From positions 1-37,397 of the forward strand of contig JAJXWM010000014.1 of NCBI GenBank assembly GCA_021781615.1: 37,397 bases of DNA, in the 5' to 3' direction. Made by a program: the position numbers and the translations under genes. The notes below the pieces were generated by a model. That model saw only the letters and a program-made list of their open reading frames with translations, had not been told where the DNA came from and ran no database searches. This document shows, in pieces, positions 18,038 to 28,130 of this stretch (its first letter is position 1; the number at the start of each line of letters is the position of its first letter). Origin of the DNA: Pseudomonadota bacterium (lineage in GTDB: Bacteria > Pseudomonadota > Gammaproteobacteria > UBA9339).

Positions 18038-18448
18038 TTATTTATACAGTGAAAATTTTTTGGTGATTTGACTAACAGTTTCCCAAGGTCCAAATAAAAC
18101 TGCACCATAGTACTGATGATTTTCTTGGGTTATTTTTGCTGTTCTTTCGATCTGGTCTTCATATGTTCCGCCAGTCATGGTTTCAGTAAAAGCAATTTGT
18201 AGTACATTGGCTTCCTTTGCCGTAAAAATTGCTTTACGAATTTCTCCTGATTTGCCCCGTAAAATAATATATGGCATCCCAGATATTGACCAATTATTAC
18301 CATTTGCATCTTTATATTCTTGTAAAAACAAATCGGTTTTACCTAAAATTGCGCCAATTGCTAGCGAGACATGCGCCACCGCATTCATTGCTGTTCCTAT
18401 CTCTATATCTTTATTTACGATAACAACCAGTTTATTTTCAAAAGACAT
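18038..18448 (-). CDS. DUF2000 family protein
   Basis: A 136-residue protein of the DUF2000 family, which shares the peptidyl-tRNA hydrolase 2 fold but has no assigned reaction. Visible family features are the N-terminal strand [21 protein letters not shown], an early helix after it, and the C-terminal [17 protein letters not shown] block. No signal peptide or membrane segment is present, so it should be cytoplasmic. A clear AGGGAG ribosome site precedes the ATG. It sits between the 61-residue membrane gene and priA on the same strand, and the priA start follows 10 bp after its stop. Nothing in its neighbours suggests a substrate. Confidence 0.8.
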   Translation of the reverse strand: MSFENKLVVIVNKDIEIGTAMNAVAHVSLAIGAILGKTDLFLQEYKDANGNNWSISGMPYIILRGKSGEIRKAIFTAKEANVLQIAFTETMTGGTYEDQIERTAKITQENHQYYGAVLFGPWETVSQITKKFSLYK

Positions 18449-18482
18449 AATTTCTCCCTTACTAAAAATGGATAAGTTTTTC

Positions 18483-18668
18483 TTAGTGCTTGACTAGCCA
18501 AACAAGTCCAGCCACAAAACCAATTAAAAGCAACGCTAAAATGCCTATCGTAAAAAAACTACGATTGAGATTGGCTTTGGAAAAAGCTTCTGGATGCAAA
18601 CGAATATAGGTAAATAGTCGCCAAATAAAAAATATTGACAGCAATATATATAACAACTTAATAAACAT
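18483..18668 (-). CDS. Small two-helix membrane protein downstream of pyk
   Basis: A 61-residue protein with two hydrophobic helices (about 2-20 and 38-58) joined by a short basic loop ([14 protein letters not shown]). I do not recognise a family. Its ATG overlaps the pyk stop codon by one base (TAATG), a stop-start arrangement that favours reinitiation and argues that the frame is real. The TAATG junction and the uninterrupted strand direction place it in the glycolytic transcript. It could instead be a chance frame, but the hydrophobic pattern with positive residues between helices looks like a genuine small membrane protein. Confidence 0.6.
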   Translation of the reverse strand: MFIKLLYILLSIFFIWRLFTYIRLHPEAFSKANLNRSFFTIGILALLLIGFVAGLVWLVKH

Positions 18669-20101
18669 TAAGTAACCTGTAAGATTGTTAGCGAATTAGT
18701 TCTTCCGGTTACCCCAATATGATCACCACTGGTAACAACCACTAGATCCTCCGATCTAACCAGATTAGATTCACGCAGCTTTTCAACAGCTGCTTCTTTG
18801 AGCTCGGTGTTAGTTTTGTACTTTGTAACATCAAACTCTATTGGATAAACGTCACTATATAATGCCATTTTCCCGAGGGCGTTACGGTCACGACTTAAGC
18901 CATAAATTGGAATGCCTGAACGAGTTCGTGACACCCACAAAGCAATCATTCCTGATTCAGTTAAAGAAATAACAGCTCTAATTTTTAGATGGCGTGCTAT
19001 ATACATCGAAGCCATAGAAACCGCCTCATCTACTCGCGCACAATACGTTGGGCGATGATGATTGGAAAGACCAAGTGATCTTGGTTGTTTTTCGGCGGCC
19101 AAACAAACACGGTCCATCGTTTGAATAACAACTACCGGATGCTTGCCCGTCGCTGTTTCTGCTGATAACATTACCGCATCAGTACCATCTAAAACCGCAT
19201 TTGCCACATCAGAAACTTCAGCACGAGTTGGCACCATATTGGTTATCATGCTTTCCATCATTTGGGTTGCAGTAATTACCGGCTTATTTAAACCTCTCGC
19301 ATATTCAATCATCATTTTTTGCGCTGCCGGCACTTCCGCATCGCCAATCTCTACCGCCAGATCACCACGAGCAACCATAATCCCATCTGATGCTTTTATT
19401 ATATCCTGTAAAATCTCGGGAACAATCGCCTCAACACGTTCGATCTTGGCAATAACCCCAGCTTGCCCTCCCTCTTTAGCAATTAGCGCCTTAGCCTCTT
19501 CAACATCAACTTTCGATCGCACAAAAGAAATTGCAATAAAATCTACCCCAAGCTGAACCGCGGTTTTTAAATCCTCGCGATCTTTATTGGTAAGAGCACC
19601 GGCAGATAAACCACCGCCTTGGCGATTAATTCCTTTGTTGTTTGATAATTCACCACCGACTTTAACTCGGCAAAAGATACGCGGCCCTTCAACCTTTTCA
19701 ACTATAAGTACGATCAAACCATCATTTAATAATAAAATATCCTTGGGGTTAACATCTGCAGGTAATTCTTTGTAATCGATTCCAACAGCGTTGTCGTCAC
19801 CATCTTCCTTACCCAAAGAAGCATCTAAAATAAAAGGGGCCTTATCTTTTAAAATTATCTTGCCGTTTTTAAATCTAGAAACACGAATTTTGGGCCCTTG
19901 CAAATCAGCCATAACTCCAACAATTTTATTCTCCTCGCTCGCTGCTTGACGCACTACCTCAACCAAAGCTTTCTTTTCTTCGGGGGAACCGTGGGAAAAA
20001 TTTAACCGAACGACATTAAGGCCAGAAGCAATCATTTGACGTAGGGTATCCAAACTATTTGAGGCTGGTCCTAGGGTTGCAACAATTTTTGTTCTTCTCA
20101 T
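18668..20101 (-). CDS. pyk: Pyruvate kinase
   Basis: Converts phosphoenolpyruvate and ADP to pyruvate and ATP, the last step of glycolysis. The 477-residue product starts MRRTKIVATLGPAS and has the substrate-binding RLNFSHG near residue 32, the catalytic-lysine segment VIAKIERVEAI, and MVARGDLAVEIG with the metal and phosphate sites. Length is typical of bacterial pyruvate kinases (470-480). An AGGA site precedes the ATG. It follows pgk on the same strand after 115 bp that contain a promoter-like TTGAAA/TATAAT pair, so it may be transcribed both with pgk and alone. The stop overlaps the start of the next small gene. Confidence 0.97.
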   Translation of the reverse strand: MRRTKIVATLGPASNSLDTLRQMIASGLNVVRLNFSHGSPEEKKALVEVVRQAASEENKIVGVMADLQGPKIRVSRFKNGKIILKDKAPFILDASLGKEDGDDNAVGIDYKELPADVNPKDILLLNDGLIVLIVEKVEGPRIFCRVKVGGELSNNKGINRQGGGLSAGALTNKDREDLKTAVQLGVDFIAISFVRSKVDVEEAKALIAKEGGQAGVIAKIERVEAIVPEILQDIIKASDGIMVARGDLAVEIGDAEVPAAQKMMIEYARGLNKPVITATQMMESMITNMVPTRAEVSDVANAVLDGTDAVMLSAETATGKHPVVVIQTMDRVCLAAEKQPRSLGLSNHHRPTYCARVDEAVSMASMYIARHLKIRAVISLTESGMIALWVSRTRSGIPIYGLSRDRNALGKMALYSDVYPIEFDVTKYKTNTELKEAAVEKLRESNLVRSEDLVVVTSGDHIGVTGRTNSLTILQVT

Positions 20102-20118
20102 ATTTTTTTCCTAAGTGT

Positions 20119-20145
20119 ATTATACTTCCATTTCGTAATTTTCAA
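20119..20145 (-). promoter_or_regulatory. Candidate sigma-70 promoter for pyk
   Basis: On the minus strand, TTGAAA (20145-20140) and a perfect TATAAT (20124-20119) are separated by 15 bases, shorter than the ideal 17. The -35 box lies in the second arm of an AT-rich perfect 8-bp hairpin (GTAATTTT/AAAATTAC with a TTTG loop). The -10 box lies about 18 bases before the pyk ATG, so the leader would be very short. This is a pattern match only. Confidence 0.35.
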
Positions 20146-20216
20146 AAAAATTACATCTCCATCGAGTATGATGGGGTCAGAAATCTAAACCCACACAACC
20201 CTCTTGATTTACCGCT

Positions 20217-21392
20217 TTATTTTCCACGCTCTTCTAGCATTTTAACAGCTGGCAGTTTGTCTCCCTGCAAATATTCGAGAAAGGCACCGCCAGCAGTAGA
20301 GATATATGATATCTTGCTCTCTACTCCAAATTTTTCAATCGCAGCAACTGTATCACCACCACCAGCAATCGAGAACGCAGAGCTATTTGCGATTCCTAAA
20401 GCTAACGCCTTGGTTCCAGCACTAAATTGATCAATCTCAAACACTCCTACTGGACCGTTCCATACGACTGTTTTAGCCTTACTAAGAATTGCAGTTAGAC
20501 GTTGTTGAGTCTCTGGCCCAACATCTAAAATCATATCGTCAACTGCCACCTCGGTGGCTTTTTTAACCACTGCCACAGCATTTTCTGTCATCTCTTTAGC
20601 TACTACTACGTCGACAGGAATTGGAATCTCTGCCCCATGTTTTTTGGCTAACTCTAAAATCTCTTTTGCTTTGGGAACAAAATCTTGCTCGCACAAAGAT
20701 TTGCCTATTGGTAAGCCAGCGGCCATCATGAAGGTATTGGCAATACCACCACCAACCAACAATTGATCTACTTTACCCAGAAGGTTTTCAAGCAACTGTA
20801 ACTTAGTAGAAACTTTAGAACCACCAACAATAGCAACCAATGGATGCTCTGGTTTTTCTAGCGCCTTACCTAAAGCATCAAGCTCAGCCATCAATACTGG
20901 GCCAGCACACGAGATAGGAGCAAATTTACCAACGCCATGAGTTGAAGCTTGAGCACGATGCGCAGTAGCAAATGCATCCATTACAAACACCTCACAGAGA
21001 GCGGCCATCTTTTTAGCCAAATCTTCGTTGTCCTTTTTCTCCCCTTTATTGAAGCGTACATTTTCGCAAAGTACTACTTCCCCAGGAACAACATCTACCC
21101 CGTCAAGCCAACTACGCTCAAGACGGATGGTTTTACCAAAATACTTGCTTAACCAATCAGCGACTGGTTTTAAAGAAAACTCTTCATTGAATGCACCTTC
21201 ATCTGGCTGACCAAGATGTGACAAAACAATAACTTTTGCACCAGCATCTGCCGCCATTTTTAAGGTAGGGGCTGAAGCTCTCAAACGCTTATCACTGGTA
21301 ATGACACCATTTTTTATTGGGACATTAAAATCCACCCGGATTAAAACCCGTTTCCCTTTAAGATCTAAATCTTTCATTCTCAAAATTGCCAT
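20217..21392 (-). CDS. pgk: Phosphoglycerate kinase
   Basis: Transfers phosphate from 1,3-bisphosphoglycerate to ADP in glycolysis, or runs in reverse in gluconeogenesis. The 391-residue product has the RVDFNVP signature at residues 22-28, the basic-patch segment HLGQPDEG, the ATP-site motif [16 protein letters not shown] and the C-terminal GGGDTVAA loop. Length is normal for bacteria. GGAG precedes the ATG. It lies between gap and pyk; the 176-bp gap before it holds a stable hairpin that could tune expression relative to gap. Confidence 0.97.
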   Translation of the reverse strand: MAILRMKDLDLKGKRVLIRVDFNVPIKNGVITSDKRLRASAPTLKMAADAGAKVIVLSHLGQPDEGAFNEEFSLKPVADWLSKYFGKTIRLERSWLDGVDVVPGEVVLCENVRFNKGEKKDNEDLAKKMAALCEVFVMDAFATAHRAQASTHGVGKFAPISCAGPVLMAELDALGKALEKPEHPLVAIVGGSKVSTKLQLLENLLGKVDQLLVGGGIANTFMMAAGLPIGKSLCEQDFVPKAKEILELAKKHGAEIPIPVDVVVAKEMTENAVAVVKKATEVAVDDMILDVGPETQQRLTAILSKAKTVVWNGPVGVFEIDQFSAGTKALALGIANSSAFSIAGGGDTVAAIEKFGVESKISYISTAGGAFLEYLQGDKLPAVKMLEERGK

Positions 21393-21509
21393 ATATAATT
21401 TTCTCCACTTGTTGCTTAACTATTCAAAAAAAATCTGACCGCCTATAAAAACGACCAAACCAAAGCCAAAACGATAGCATTTACCTTCTATATTGATCTA
21501 CCACACACA

Positions 21510-21538
21510 GCTGCCGCAGACTCTAGTTCTGTGGCAAC
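21510..21538 (-). other. Intercistronic hairpin between gap and pgk
   Basis: In the transcript the sequence reads GTTGCCACAGA, a 7-base loop ACTAGAG, then TCTGCGGCAGC. The arms form 11 pairs with one A-C mismatch and one G-U pair. No run of U follows (GTGTGTGG comes next), so it does not look like a rho-independent terminator. A processing or mRNA-stabilising stem that uncouples gap from pgk levels is a reasonable guess. Confidence 0.45.
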
Positions 21539-21568
21539 TGATATTAACTAAGTGATATAATTGCTGAT

Positions 21569-22576
21569 TTATTTAAGCTGCATCCAAAACTTGGCTACAT
21601 CTAGCATTCTAGTTGAGAAACCCCACTCATTATCGTACCAAGACAATACTTTAACTGTTTTACCTAGCACTTTAGTTTGGGTAGCTTCAAAAATAGAAGA
21701 AAGAGGATTGTGATTAAAGTCATGAGATACCAGCGGTAAATCATTGTAACCAAGAACACCTTTTAACTCCCCTTCAGCTGCCTCTTTCATAAGTGAATTA
21801 ATTTCGTCTTTAGTAGTAGCACGGGCTGACTCAAATACTAAGTCTACCACTGAAACATTAATTGTTGGTACGCGCATAGCAAAACCATCCAATTTACCGG
21901 CAAGAGCTGGCAATACCAAACCAACTGCTGCCGCAGCACCAGTTTTGGTTGGAATCATTGATTGGGTAGCTGAACGTGCCCTACGTAAGTCTTTATGATA
22001 ACCATCAATCAACACCTGATCATTAGTGTAGGCATGAATGGTTGTCATCAAACCATTTACGATACCAATTTTCTCGTGTAATACTTTGGCCATGGGCGCG
22101 AGACAGTTAGTTGTACATGAAGCATTAGAAATAACCACATCACTGGCTTTAAGAAGATTGTGGTTAACACCATAAACTATGGTGGAATCAACGTTTTCAC
22201 CAGGAGCAGATATCATTACTTTCTTTGCCCCAGCATTAATGTGTGCCATGGCTTTTTCTTTAGCAGTAAATTTACCGGTACACTCAAAGACAACATCTAC
22301 GCCGAGCTCTTTCCACGGCATCTTGGATGGGTCTTTTTCTGCGATGACTTTGATTTTATCGCCATTTACTACGATGTAATCACCATCAACTTTAACTGTA
22401 CCATTAAATTTACCATGGACAGTATCATACATTGTTAGATGTGCATTTATCTTGGCATCGCCGAGATCGTTCACCGCAACAACCTCAATATCTTGACGGT
22501 ATCCCTCTTCATAAATTGCACGTAAAACATTACGACCAATACGGCCATAACCATTAATTGCTAATTTTACTGTCAT
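21569..22576 (-). CDS. gap: Glyceraldehyde-3-phosphate dehydrogenase, type I
   Basis: Oxidises glyceraldehyde-3-phosphate to 1,3-bisphosphoglycerate with reduction of NAD+. The 335-residue product begins with the Rossmann motif [10 protein letters not shown], has Asn36-Asp37 at the end of the second strand (the acidic residue favours NAD over NADP), and the active-site block SNASCTTNC with nucleophile Cys154. The later [13 protein letters not shown] and SWYDNEWG blocks are also standard. A strong GGGGGA site precedes the ATG. It follows tkt by 46 bp, so the two are probably co-transcribed. A single gap gene of this type could serve both directions of the pathway. Confidence 0.97.
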   Translation of the reverse strand: MTVKLAINGYGRIGRNVLRAIYEEGYRQDIEVVAVNDLGDAKINAHLTMYDTVHGKFNGTVKVDGDYIVVNGDKIKVIAEKDPSKMPWKELGVDVVFECTGKFTAKEKAMAHINAGAKKVMISAPGENVDSTIVYGVNHNLLKASDVVISNASCTTNCLAPMAKVLHEKIGIVNGLMTTIHAYTNDQVLIDGYHKDLRRARSATQSMIPTKTGAAAAVGLVLPALAGKLDGFAMRVPTINVSVVDLVFESARATTKDEINSLMKEAAEGELKGVLGYNDLPLVSHDFNHNPLSSIFEATQTKVLGKTVKVLSWYDNEWGFSTRMLDVAKFWMQLK

Positions 22577-22622
22577 AAATCATCCCCCATTAAAGTATTT
22601 GATTATAAATAATAATTTGAAA

Positions 22623-24614
22623 CTAATAACCCAAAATTAATTTGGTTGTATTTTGCTCCGAAAAACCAAAAAACTCAAATAGTATTTTTTCAGGAGCTGA
22701 CTCTCCATAGCGGTCTAATCCAATAATTTTTCCATTTAACCCAACATATTGGTACCAAGATTGCGATGCAGCAGCCTCTATGGCAATTCGTTTGGTAACC
22801 TTTGGCGGAAGAACCGTGTTTTTGTAAATACTGTCTTGCTTATCAAAAAGATCTGATGATGGCATCGAAACAACTCGAATTTTATGCCCTACCATATTTA
22901 ACTTAGTAGCAACAGTAACAGCTAAAGCAACTTCTGATCCGGTAGCAATTAAAATACAATCTGGCACCTCTCCGGTATCAACCAATATATACGCCCCTCG
23001 CCTGATATCTTTTACGTTTTTTTCGCTATGTTTTTGCGCCAGCAATTTCTGGCGCGTAAGCACCAGCGCTGTTGGACCATTTTTCCGTTCAATAGCATAT
23101 TGCCACGCAATAGCTGTCTCAACCGCATCACATGGCCGCCATACTGAAAGATTTGGGATTGAACGAAGCATTGCTAAATGCTCCACCGGCTGGTGAGTTG
23201 GTCCATCTTCACCAAGTCCTATAGAATCATGACTAAAAACATAAATCACGCGCTGTTTCATCAGTGCGGCCATACGAATCGCGCTTTGGCCATAACCAGC
23301 AAAAACTAAGAAGGTCCCACCATAGGGGATAAAACCGCCATGAAGCGATATACCATTCATCATCGCAAACATGCCAAACTCCCGCACACCATAATGGACA
23401 TAGTTACCAGAAAAATCGCTGCTGGTAATATCTTTAGAGCCACTCCAATCAGTTAAATTGGAAGCAGTAAGATCTGCAGAGCCTCCTAATAACTCAGGCA
23501 GCACTAAACCATAAGCGTTCAGTGCCTTTTGCGACGACTGCCGTGTTGCTAAATTTTCAATTTTATCAATGGTCGCTTGAATGTAATCATCAGCCTTATC
23601 TCCCCAATTATCGGTGAGTTCACCACGCACTCGACGCAGCAACTCTTCGGCTAATTCTGGGTATTGCTTATGATATAAAGCGAAGGCTTGTTGCCATACG
23701 TTTTCTTGTTCTTTCCCCTTTTCTTTAGCATCCCATAATTTGTAGATTTCATCGGGAATTATAAATGGCTCATATTCCCAGTCCAAATGGTTCCGCATAG
23801 CAGCGACCTCTTGTTCACCAAGAGGTGAACCGTGACAAGCATGAGTATTACTCATATGAGGAGCACCAAAACCAATAATTGTCTTACAGCAGATAATTGT
23901 TGGCTTATCATCTACCGCTTGAGCTTCTATGATCGCTTGCCGAATAGCATCAGGATTGTGTCCATCGACGTCATTTACCACATGCCAATTATAAGAATGA
24001 AACCTTTTTGCTACATCTTCGGTAAACCAACCATCAGTATGTCCATCAATAGATATACTGTTATTATCCCAAAAGACAATTAATTTACCCAAACCTAAGG
24101 TACCAGCTAAAGAGGCCACCTCGTGAGATATTCCTTCCATTAAACAACCATCGCCAACAAAAACATAGGTATAGTGATCGATAATATTAAATCGTGGCTT
24201 GTTAAACTGAGTAGCCAACATTTTTTCAGCAAGCGCCATGCCAACAGCGTTAGCTAATCCCTGCCCAAGAGGACCGGTAGTAGTTTCAACCCCAGGAGCA
24301 CAACCAACTTCCGGATGTCCAGGAGTCTTAGAATGTAATTGCCGAAAATTTCTCAGATCATCTATAGATAAATCATATCCAGTTAAATGCAGCAGCGAAT
24401 AAAGCAGCATTGAACCATGCCCATTAGACAGAATAAAACGATCACGATTAATCCAATCGGGGCTATGGGGATTATGTTGCAAAAATTCACGCCATAATAT
24501 TGTTGCGATATCAGCCATCCCCAGCGGCATTCCTGGGTGCCCAGAATTAGCTCTTTGGACAGCATCAACACTTAAGAAACGGATGGCATTGGCGATTTTG
24601 TTTTGATTTGGCAT
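22623..24614 (-). CDS. tkt: Transketolase
   Basis: A thiamine-diphosphate enzyme that moves two-carbon units between pentose phosphates and aldoses. The 663-residue product has SGHPGMPLG (about 24-32), [15 protein letters not shown], and the thiamine-diphosphate motif GDG at 154-156 with Glu160 and Asp-Asn-Asn at 183-185. The pyrimidine domain ([17 protein letters not shown]) and the C-terminal domain are complete. The length matches full bacterial transketolases, so it is not one of the split forms. No strong ribosome site precedes the ATG. The tkt-gap-pgk-pyk order matches what is known in Coxiella and Legionella and links pentose phosphates with lower glycolysis. Confidence 0.97.
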   Translation of the reverse strand: MPNQNKIANAIRFLSVDAVQRANSGHPGMPLGMADIATILWREFLQHNPHSPDWINRDRFILSNGHGSMLLYSLLHLTGYDLSIDDLRNFRQLHSKTPGHPEVGCAPGVETTTGPLGQGLANAVGMALAEKMLATQFNKPRFNIIDHYTYVFVGDGCLMEGISHEVASLAGTLGLGKLIVFWDNNSISIDGHTDGWFTEDVAKRFHSYNWHVVNDVDGHNPDAIRQAIIEAQAVDDKPTIICCKTIIGFGAPHMSNTHACHGSPLGEQEVAAMRNHLDWEYEPFIIPDEIYKLWDAKEKGKEQENVWQQAFALYHKQYPELAEELLRRVRGELTDNWGDKADDYIQATIDKIENLATRQSSQKALNAYGLVLPELLGGSADLTASNLTDWSGSKDITSSDFSGNYVHYGVREFGMFAMMNGISLHGGFIPYGGTFLVFAGYGQSAIRMAALMKQRVIYVFSHDSIGLGEDGPTHQPVEHLAMLRSIPNLSVWRPCDAVETAIAWQYAIERKNGPTALVLTRQKLLAQKHSEKNVKDIRRGAYILVDTGEVPDCILIATGSEVALAVTVATKLNMVGHKIRVVSMPSSDLFDKQDSIYKNTVLPPKVTKRIAIEAAASQSWYQYVGLNGKIIGLDRYGESAPEKILFEFFGFSEQNTTKLILGY

Positions 24615-24656
24615 GTAAGTTGGCTCATTAAATTTAACTGTTTTATTATTATGTTA

Positions 24657-25826
24657 CTAGCTATGACCAGCTCCCTTGGCATACAACTCCAAAGCTCCCC
24701 GTAAATCATTTTGTTCCGCGGCAATTTGCGCAAGCTCAGCATAAACATCCATCGCTTGCCTTAACCTTGCACTTTTCTCCAGATAATTACGTGCCTTACC
24801 CCATAGCTTTTGCTTTCGACAAATGCGCCCAAGACACAATAATAATTCAGCATTTTCTGGGTCATTCTGCAACCACTCTTCGGCCCGCATTAAATGTTTA
24901 ATTGGCTGTGAGCTCGGCAATGCAGAATAGAGTTCTAACAAATGTTTGTCAGAAACCTTACGTAAAGTCATCTTAAGTACAGTTTCAGCATCTTCGAGCT
25001 GATTATTAGCCAAAAGATACTCGGTATACACCGAAACAATTGCAGGATTTTTTTGTAAATAGCGAGGGAGCTTTTTCCAAACAATGGCAATAGAATTATT
25101 TTTCGTGCCGATTAGCAGCAATTCTTGATATACCTTTTGCTCCAACTGATTAATCTCATCGTTGTTTAATATGCGGCGCTTACGCAGGAGGGGCAATATT
25201 TTTTCCAAACTTTGCCAATCTTTAAGTTCGACATATACTTTTTGCAGCAGTTGTAAAACAAAAACATTTCTCGGCTGTAATTGCTGTAAGTTTTTTAAGG
25301 TCGCACCAGCCTCCTCCCAATGCTTATTACCCATCTGTAAACTAACATAAGTTAATCCCGCTGCCATGGGACGATCTGCTGCCACTTTTTGGGCTAACCG
25401 CAAATGATTATCACGACGCTTAAACTCATATTGGTTCTGCGCCATAAATGCTGCTGCTAAATAATTGACGAGCGGCATATCACTATATTTTGCCGAACGG
25501 AAAAGTTTTTTCTCAGCTCGCTCCCAATTACCCTCAACTAAATCATACAATCCCAAAACTGTTTGGGTATGAGCACGGCGTCTTCTGCGATTACTTATCC
25601 ACTCTCTGATATATGCCACCATTGCACCAACTCCACTGCTAAAACGCAAAAACCAGTGAAAGAGTACAAATAAAAAAATCAGTGAAATTACTACAAACCA
25701 CAAAGAAGTTTCGATGCTTACCCCATGAAACGCGATTAAAACATAACCTGGGTTATTATGTATTATCACCCCTAACCAAACAGCAAATAACAATACTAAA
25801 AAATAAAAAATAGTCTTCTTCATCAT
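24657..25826 (-). CDS. hemY: HemY-type TPR membrane protein
   Basis: A 389-residue inner-membrane protein of the HemY family found with hemX near haem-synthesis genes in gammaproteobacteria; it is not the protoporphyrinogen oxidase also called HemY. Two N-terminal membrane helices (about 4-22 and 40-62) are followed by an arginine-rich stretch and a helical TPR-like repeat region (about 85-385, for example LLCLGRICRKQKLWGKARNYL). Its start overlaps the hemX stop in ATGATGA, so translation is coupled; an ATG one codon later is also possible. Its molecular role is not settled; a scaffold function in the envelope is the usual suggestion. tkt starts 42 bp downstream. Confidence 0.88.
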   Translation of the reverse strand: MMKKTIFYFLVLLFAVWLGVIIHNNPGYVLIAFHGVSIETSLWFVVISLIFLFVLFHWFLRFSSGVGAMVAYIREWISNRRRRRAHTQTVLGLYDLVEGNWERAEKKLFRSAKYSDMPLVNYLAAAFMAQNQYEFKRRDNHLRLAQKVAADRPMAAGLTYVSLQMGNKHWEEAGATLKNLQQLQPRNVFVLQLLQKVYVELKDWQSLEKILPLLRKRRILNNDEINQLEQKVYQELLLIGTKNNSIAIVWKKLPRYLQKNPAIVSVYTEYLLANNQLEDAETVLKMTLRKVSDKHLLELYSALPSSQPIKHLMRAEEWLQNDPENAELLLCLGRICRKQKLWGKARNYLEKSARLRQAMDVYAELAQIAAEQNDLRGALELYAKGAGHS

Positions 25827-26848
25827 GATGGCGTCCCTTCATTTGGTAACGCTTGCCCAGGAGTTGCCGGCGAAGGTTCCGCTGGCTTTAGCTTCTCGTT
25901 AAAAACTTTATTTGCATTTACAAAATTCGTTATTGCGGCAATAGATTCACTAGGGAAAGGCGTGCTTGGCTCAAGATCCACGCGCTGTAACTCTTGTAAA
26001 AGCGGTAAAACATCAACTGCAACATTTTGATTGGCGTTAAAATAGTGGGTCAATAAATTATAGACTCCCTCTAAGCAAGACTGATATATTTTATTTTTCC
26101 TTTGCATCACCGCTAACTCTGCCTGCAAGAGCTTGGCCTGTATTTCAAGACGTAAAACTGCCTCTTGCTCTGGAGACAATAAAAGATCTACCGCTTTATG
26201 ACGAACAATTACCATATCTTTTAAAGCATCCATCGCGCTCTTAAAAAACCGGTGCCATAAAGTTCGTATTTGCGAAGTCTCCTCTTTAACCACGGGCTTT
26301 CCCTGATGAACAAGCTCTGTCATCACTACGGGCAAAGAACCAACTTTTTGGCTAATAGCTTCTATTTTGAGAATCGATTCAACAGCATCAAATGTCGGCA
26401 CAACCTGTAGATCTGCAATATCTTTGTTCAACGCATGGTTAATTGCTGACAATTCTGGATCATCAGCATATTGCTGTGCCTCAACCAAAAAAGAAATCGC
26501 AAGTTTAGTGTCGCGCGTGGTATTTAAGGTTAAACCCGCCATATGCACCAAATGCTCGATAACTATCGGCTTCCAATATTTGGTCTTTGCAACATTAGAT
26601 TTTTGCAGCTCTTGTTGGATATTTTGCAAACTATCTTGTAGTTGATCATATTTGACTTGCAGCTGCTTAGTCGTTGCATAAGTTTCTTCTGTTTTTACGG
26701 AGGCAGCATCGATTCTACTGACAAGGAAATCAACCCCAAAATAACACCCAATTGCAATCACAGTAGCAATAATTGCTGTTATTAGGAAAGCGAGGACCTT
26801 CTTCTTAGCAGTATTGCTCTTAACATCTACATTTTGCGGTTCTATCAT
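25823..26848 (-). CDS. hemX: HemX family membrane protein
   Basis: A 341-residue protein with a cytoplasmic N-terminus, one membrane helix (about 17-40), a coiled coil (about 45-90) and a large domain with the HemX pattern (HLVHMAGLTLNTTRDTKLAISFLVEAQQYA). HemX is annotated as a uroporphyrinogen-III C-methyltransferase-like protein but lacks the methyltransferase domain, and its activity is unproven. The ATG at 26848 has an AGGAAAA site and starts just before the membrane helix; the frame is open upstream to 26938 but that part overlaps the preceding gene. hemD and hemC, the usual upstream partners, are not in the window; an EirA-like gene holds that place. Confidence 0.85.
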   Translation of the reverse strand: MIEPQNVDVKSNTAKKKVLAFLITAIIATVIAIGCYFGVDFLVSRIDAASVKTEETYATTKQLQVKYDQLQDSLQNIQQELQKSNVAKTKYWKPIVIEHLVHMAGLTLNTTRDTKLAISFLVEAQQYADDPELSAINHALNKDIADLQVVPTFDAVESILKIEAISQKVGSLPVVMTELVHQGKPVVKEETSQIRTLWHRFFKSAMDALKDMVIVRHKAVDLLLSPEQEAVLRLEIQAKLLQAELAVMQRKNKIYQSCLEGVYNLLTHYFNANQNVAVDVLPLLQELQRVDLEPSTPFPSESIAAITNFVNANKVFNEKLKPAEPSPATPGQALPNEGTPS

Positions 26849-26888
26849 AATTTTCCTTTTTGTATAATTACAAAGACAAATCGATTCT

Positions 26889-27452
26889 TTAGGCAAGAGC
26901 GTCTTTATCTGGCGCGTACTCAATTTCTTTATAGACATTACTAATATTTTTTTGGGGCTCTAAAAAATATGGACAATCAGCCACACTTGCCGACTTGCAA
27001 AATCTTCTATTGCCAACTAAAGCGCTCCAAGATATAGATCTCGGTTCAAGAATAGACTGGCTACGAGTTTGTTCTAACGCCATAGGAAAAGATACCGCCT
27101 CATCGGTTTGATACAAACAAATAATTTTACCGACCTTTACCCCAACCCACTGCGCTCCAGTAAAATTTAGAACTTTAGTCGCCGCTGATGGTGTATAAGT
27201 TTCCCATTTTTTATCGCCGGCCGTCCATTTAACCCCATCTTTGGATAAGCCTTCTGGTGCGGGACAAAATAAAGCCTTCGATGGTGCCGTAGCTTCAGCT
27301 AGCGCTTGATCCTGTAAAGTAGCACGAGTTCGTCCGCCAGCAGCAAATTTTTTCATTGCCGCATCTTGATCATGAAAAAACACCATGTAGGCAATCGCAG
27401 CAATAACAACAATGACCACCGCCCCTAAGATGTATTTGTAATTAGAACCCAT
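26889..27452 (-). CDS. EirA-like protein (type IVB secretion-associated), tentative
   Basis: A 187-residue protein with an N-terminal signal anchor (YILGAVVIVVIAAIAYMVFF), a low-complexity linker to about residue 65, and a compact domain with four cysteines: FCPAPEGL, FTGAQWVGVKVGKIICLYQ, RRFCKSASVADCPYFL. This pattern, a CP start, a GAQW-x-G core and a C...DCP(Y/F) end, recalls the EirA family of Coxiella and Legionella, a membrane or periplasmic protein required for intracellular growth in Coxiella and linked to Dot/Icm function. The call is from memory of the pattern and is uncertain. The cysteines suggest disulfides in the periplasm. GGAAAGGGGAAA precedes the ATG at 27452; the longer frame to 27485 has no such site. 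It leads the hemX-hemY run. Confidence 0.5.
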   Translation of the reverse strand: MGSNYKYILGAVVIVVIAAIAYMVFFHDQDAAMKKFAAGGRTRATLQDQALAEATAPSKALFCPAPEGLSKDGVKWTAGDKKWETYTPSAATKVLNFTGAQWVGVKVGKIICLYQTDEAVSFPMALEQTRSQSILEPRSISWSALVGNRRFCKSASVADCPYFLEPQKNISNVYKEIEYAPDKDALA

Positions 27453-27488
27453 AATTATTTCCCCTTTCCTTGACAAAATAAGCATACT

Positions 27489-27517
27489 ATAATATGAAAA
27501 ACAAACTTATACTACAA
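27489..27517 (-). promoter_or_regulatory. Candidate sigma-70 promoter for the eirA-like-hemX-hemY run
   Basis: On the minus strand TTGTAG (27517-27512) and TATTAT (27494-27489) are separated by exactly 17 bases and lie about 37 bases upstream of the ATG at 27452. The other strand of the same 95-bp divergent region must hold the tdk promoter, for which only a TTGACA (27470-27475) and TATAAT (27488-27493) with a too-short 12-base spacer are seen. Confidence 0.4.
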
Positions 27518-27547
27518 CCTAATACAATTCTACCAAGGAGAAATAAA

Positions 27548-28129
27548 TTGGCAAAATTACATTTTTATTACTCAGCAATGAATGCTGGCAAAAGTACCTC
27601 CTTGCTCCAGTCAAGTTATAATTACAATGAGCGAGGCATGGATACTCTCTTGCTGACACCCGCGGTTGATAACCGTTTTGGCGAAAAAACGATCGCTTCT
27701 CGCGTTGGACTGACAGCCGGAGCTACGGCGGTCAGCAACACGGAAGACCTATATCAGCTGATTGCTAACGCATTGGATAAAAATAGTAATATCAAATGCA
27801 TACTGGTAGATGAAGCTCAATTTCTTGTCAAAAAACAGATCCAACAATTAGCTTATGCAACTGATGACTTCAATATCCCGGTATTAGCATACGGATTACG
27901 CACCGACTTTATGGGCGAACCATTTGAGGGTAGCAAATACCTGCTAGCCCTAGCTGATCAGCTCATTGAACTAAAAACCATTTGCCATTGTGGGCGTAAA
28001 GCAACCATGGTTTTACGCACAGATTCTGCGGAAAATGTTTTACGTGATGGGGCACAAGTTGTTATTGGCGGCAACGACTCTTACATATCGGTCTGTCGCA
28101 AACATTTCCGAGAAGGAAAAATAAAGTAA
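27548..28129 (+). CDS. tdk: Thymidine kinase (type II)
   Basis: Phosphorylates thymidine for salvage. With the TTG start the product is 193 residues, normal for type II bacterial kinases, and reads MAKLHFYYSAMNAGKST, with P-loop Lys15, as in other Tdk proteins. The catalytic-glutamate segment VDEAQFL, the lasso-region ICHCG cysteine pair and the SVCRKHF zinc ligands are all present. The TTG at 27548 has AAGGAG seven bases upstream; an in-frame ATG at 27494 would add 18 residues absent from the family and has no ribosome site, so TTG is preferred. It is divergent from the eirA-like gene. A hairpin follows directly after the stop. Confidence 0.94.
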   Translation: MAKLHFYYSAMNAGKSTSLLQSSYNYNERGMDTLLLTPAVDNRFGEKTIASRVGLTAGATAVSNTEDLYQLIANALDKNSNIKCILVDEAQFLVKKQIQQLAYATDDFNIPVLAYGLRTDFMGEPFEGSKYLLALADQLIELKTICHCGRKATMVLRTDSAENVLRDGAQVVIGGNDSYISVCRKHFREGKIK

Positions 28130-28130
28130 A

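Noticed and set aside
18028-18108. Longer priA start
   Set aside because: The 27 extra codons overlap the DUF2000 gene and do not resemble the PriA N-terminus, which begins at the ATG at 18027.
27470-27493. tdk promoter from TTGACA and TATAAT
   Set aside because: Both boxes are near-perfect, but the spacer is only 12 bases, too short for sigma-70.
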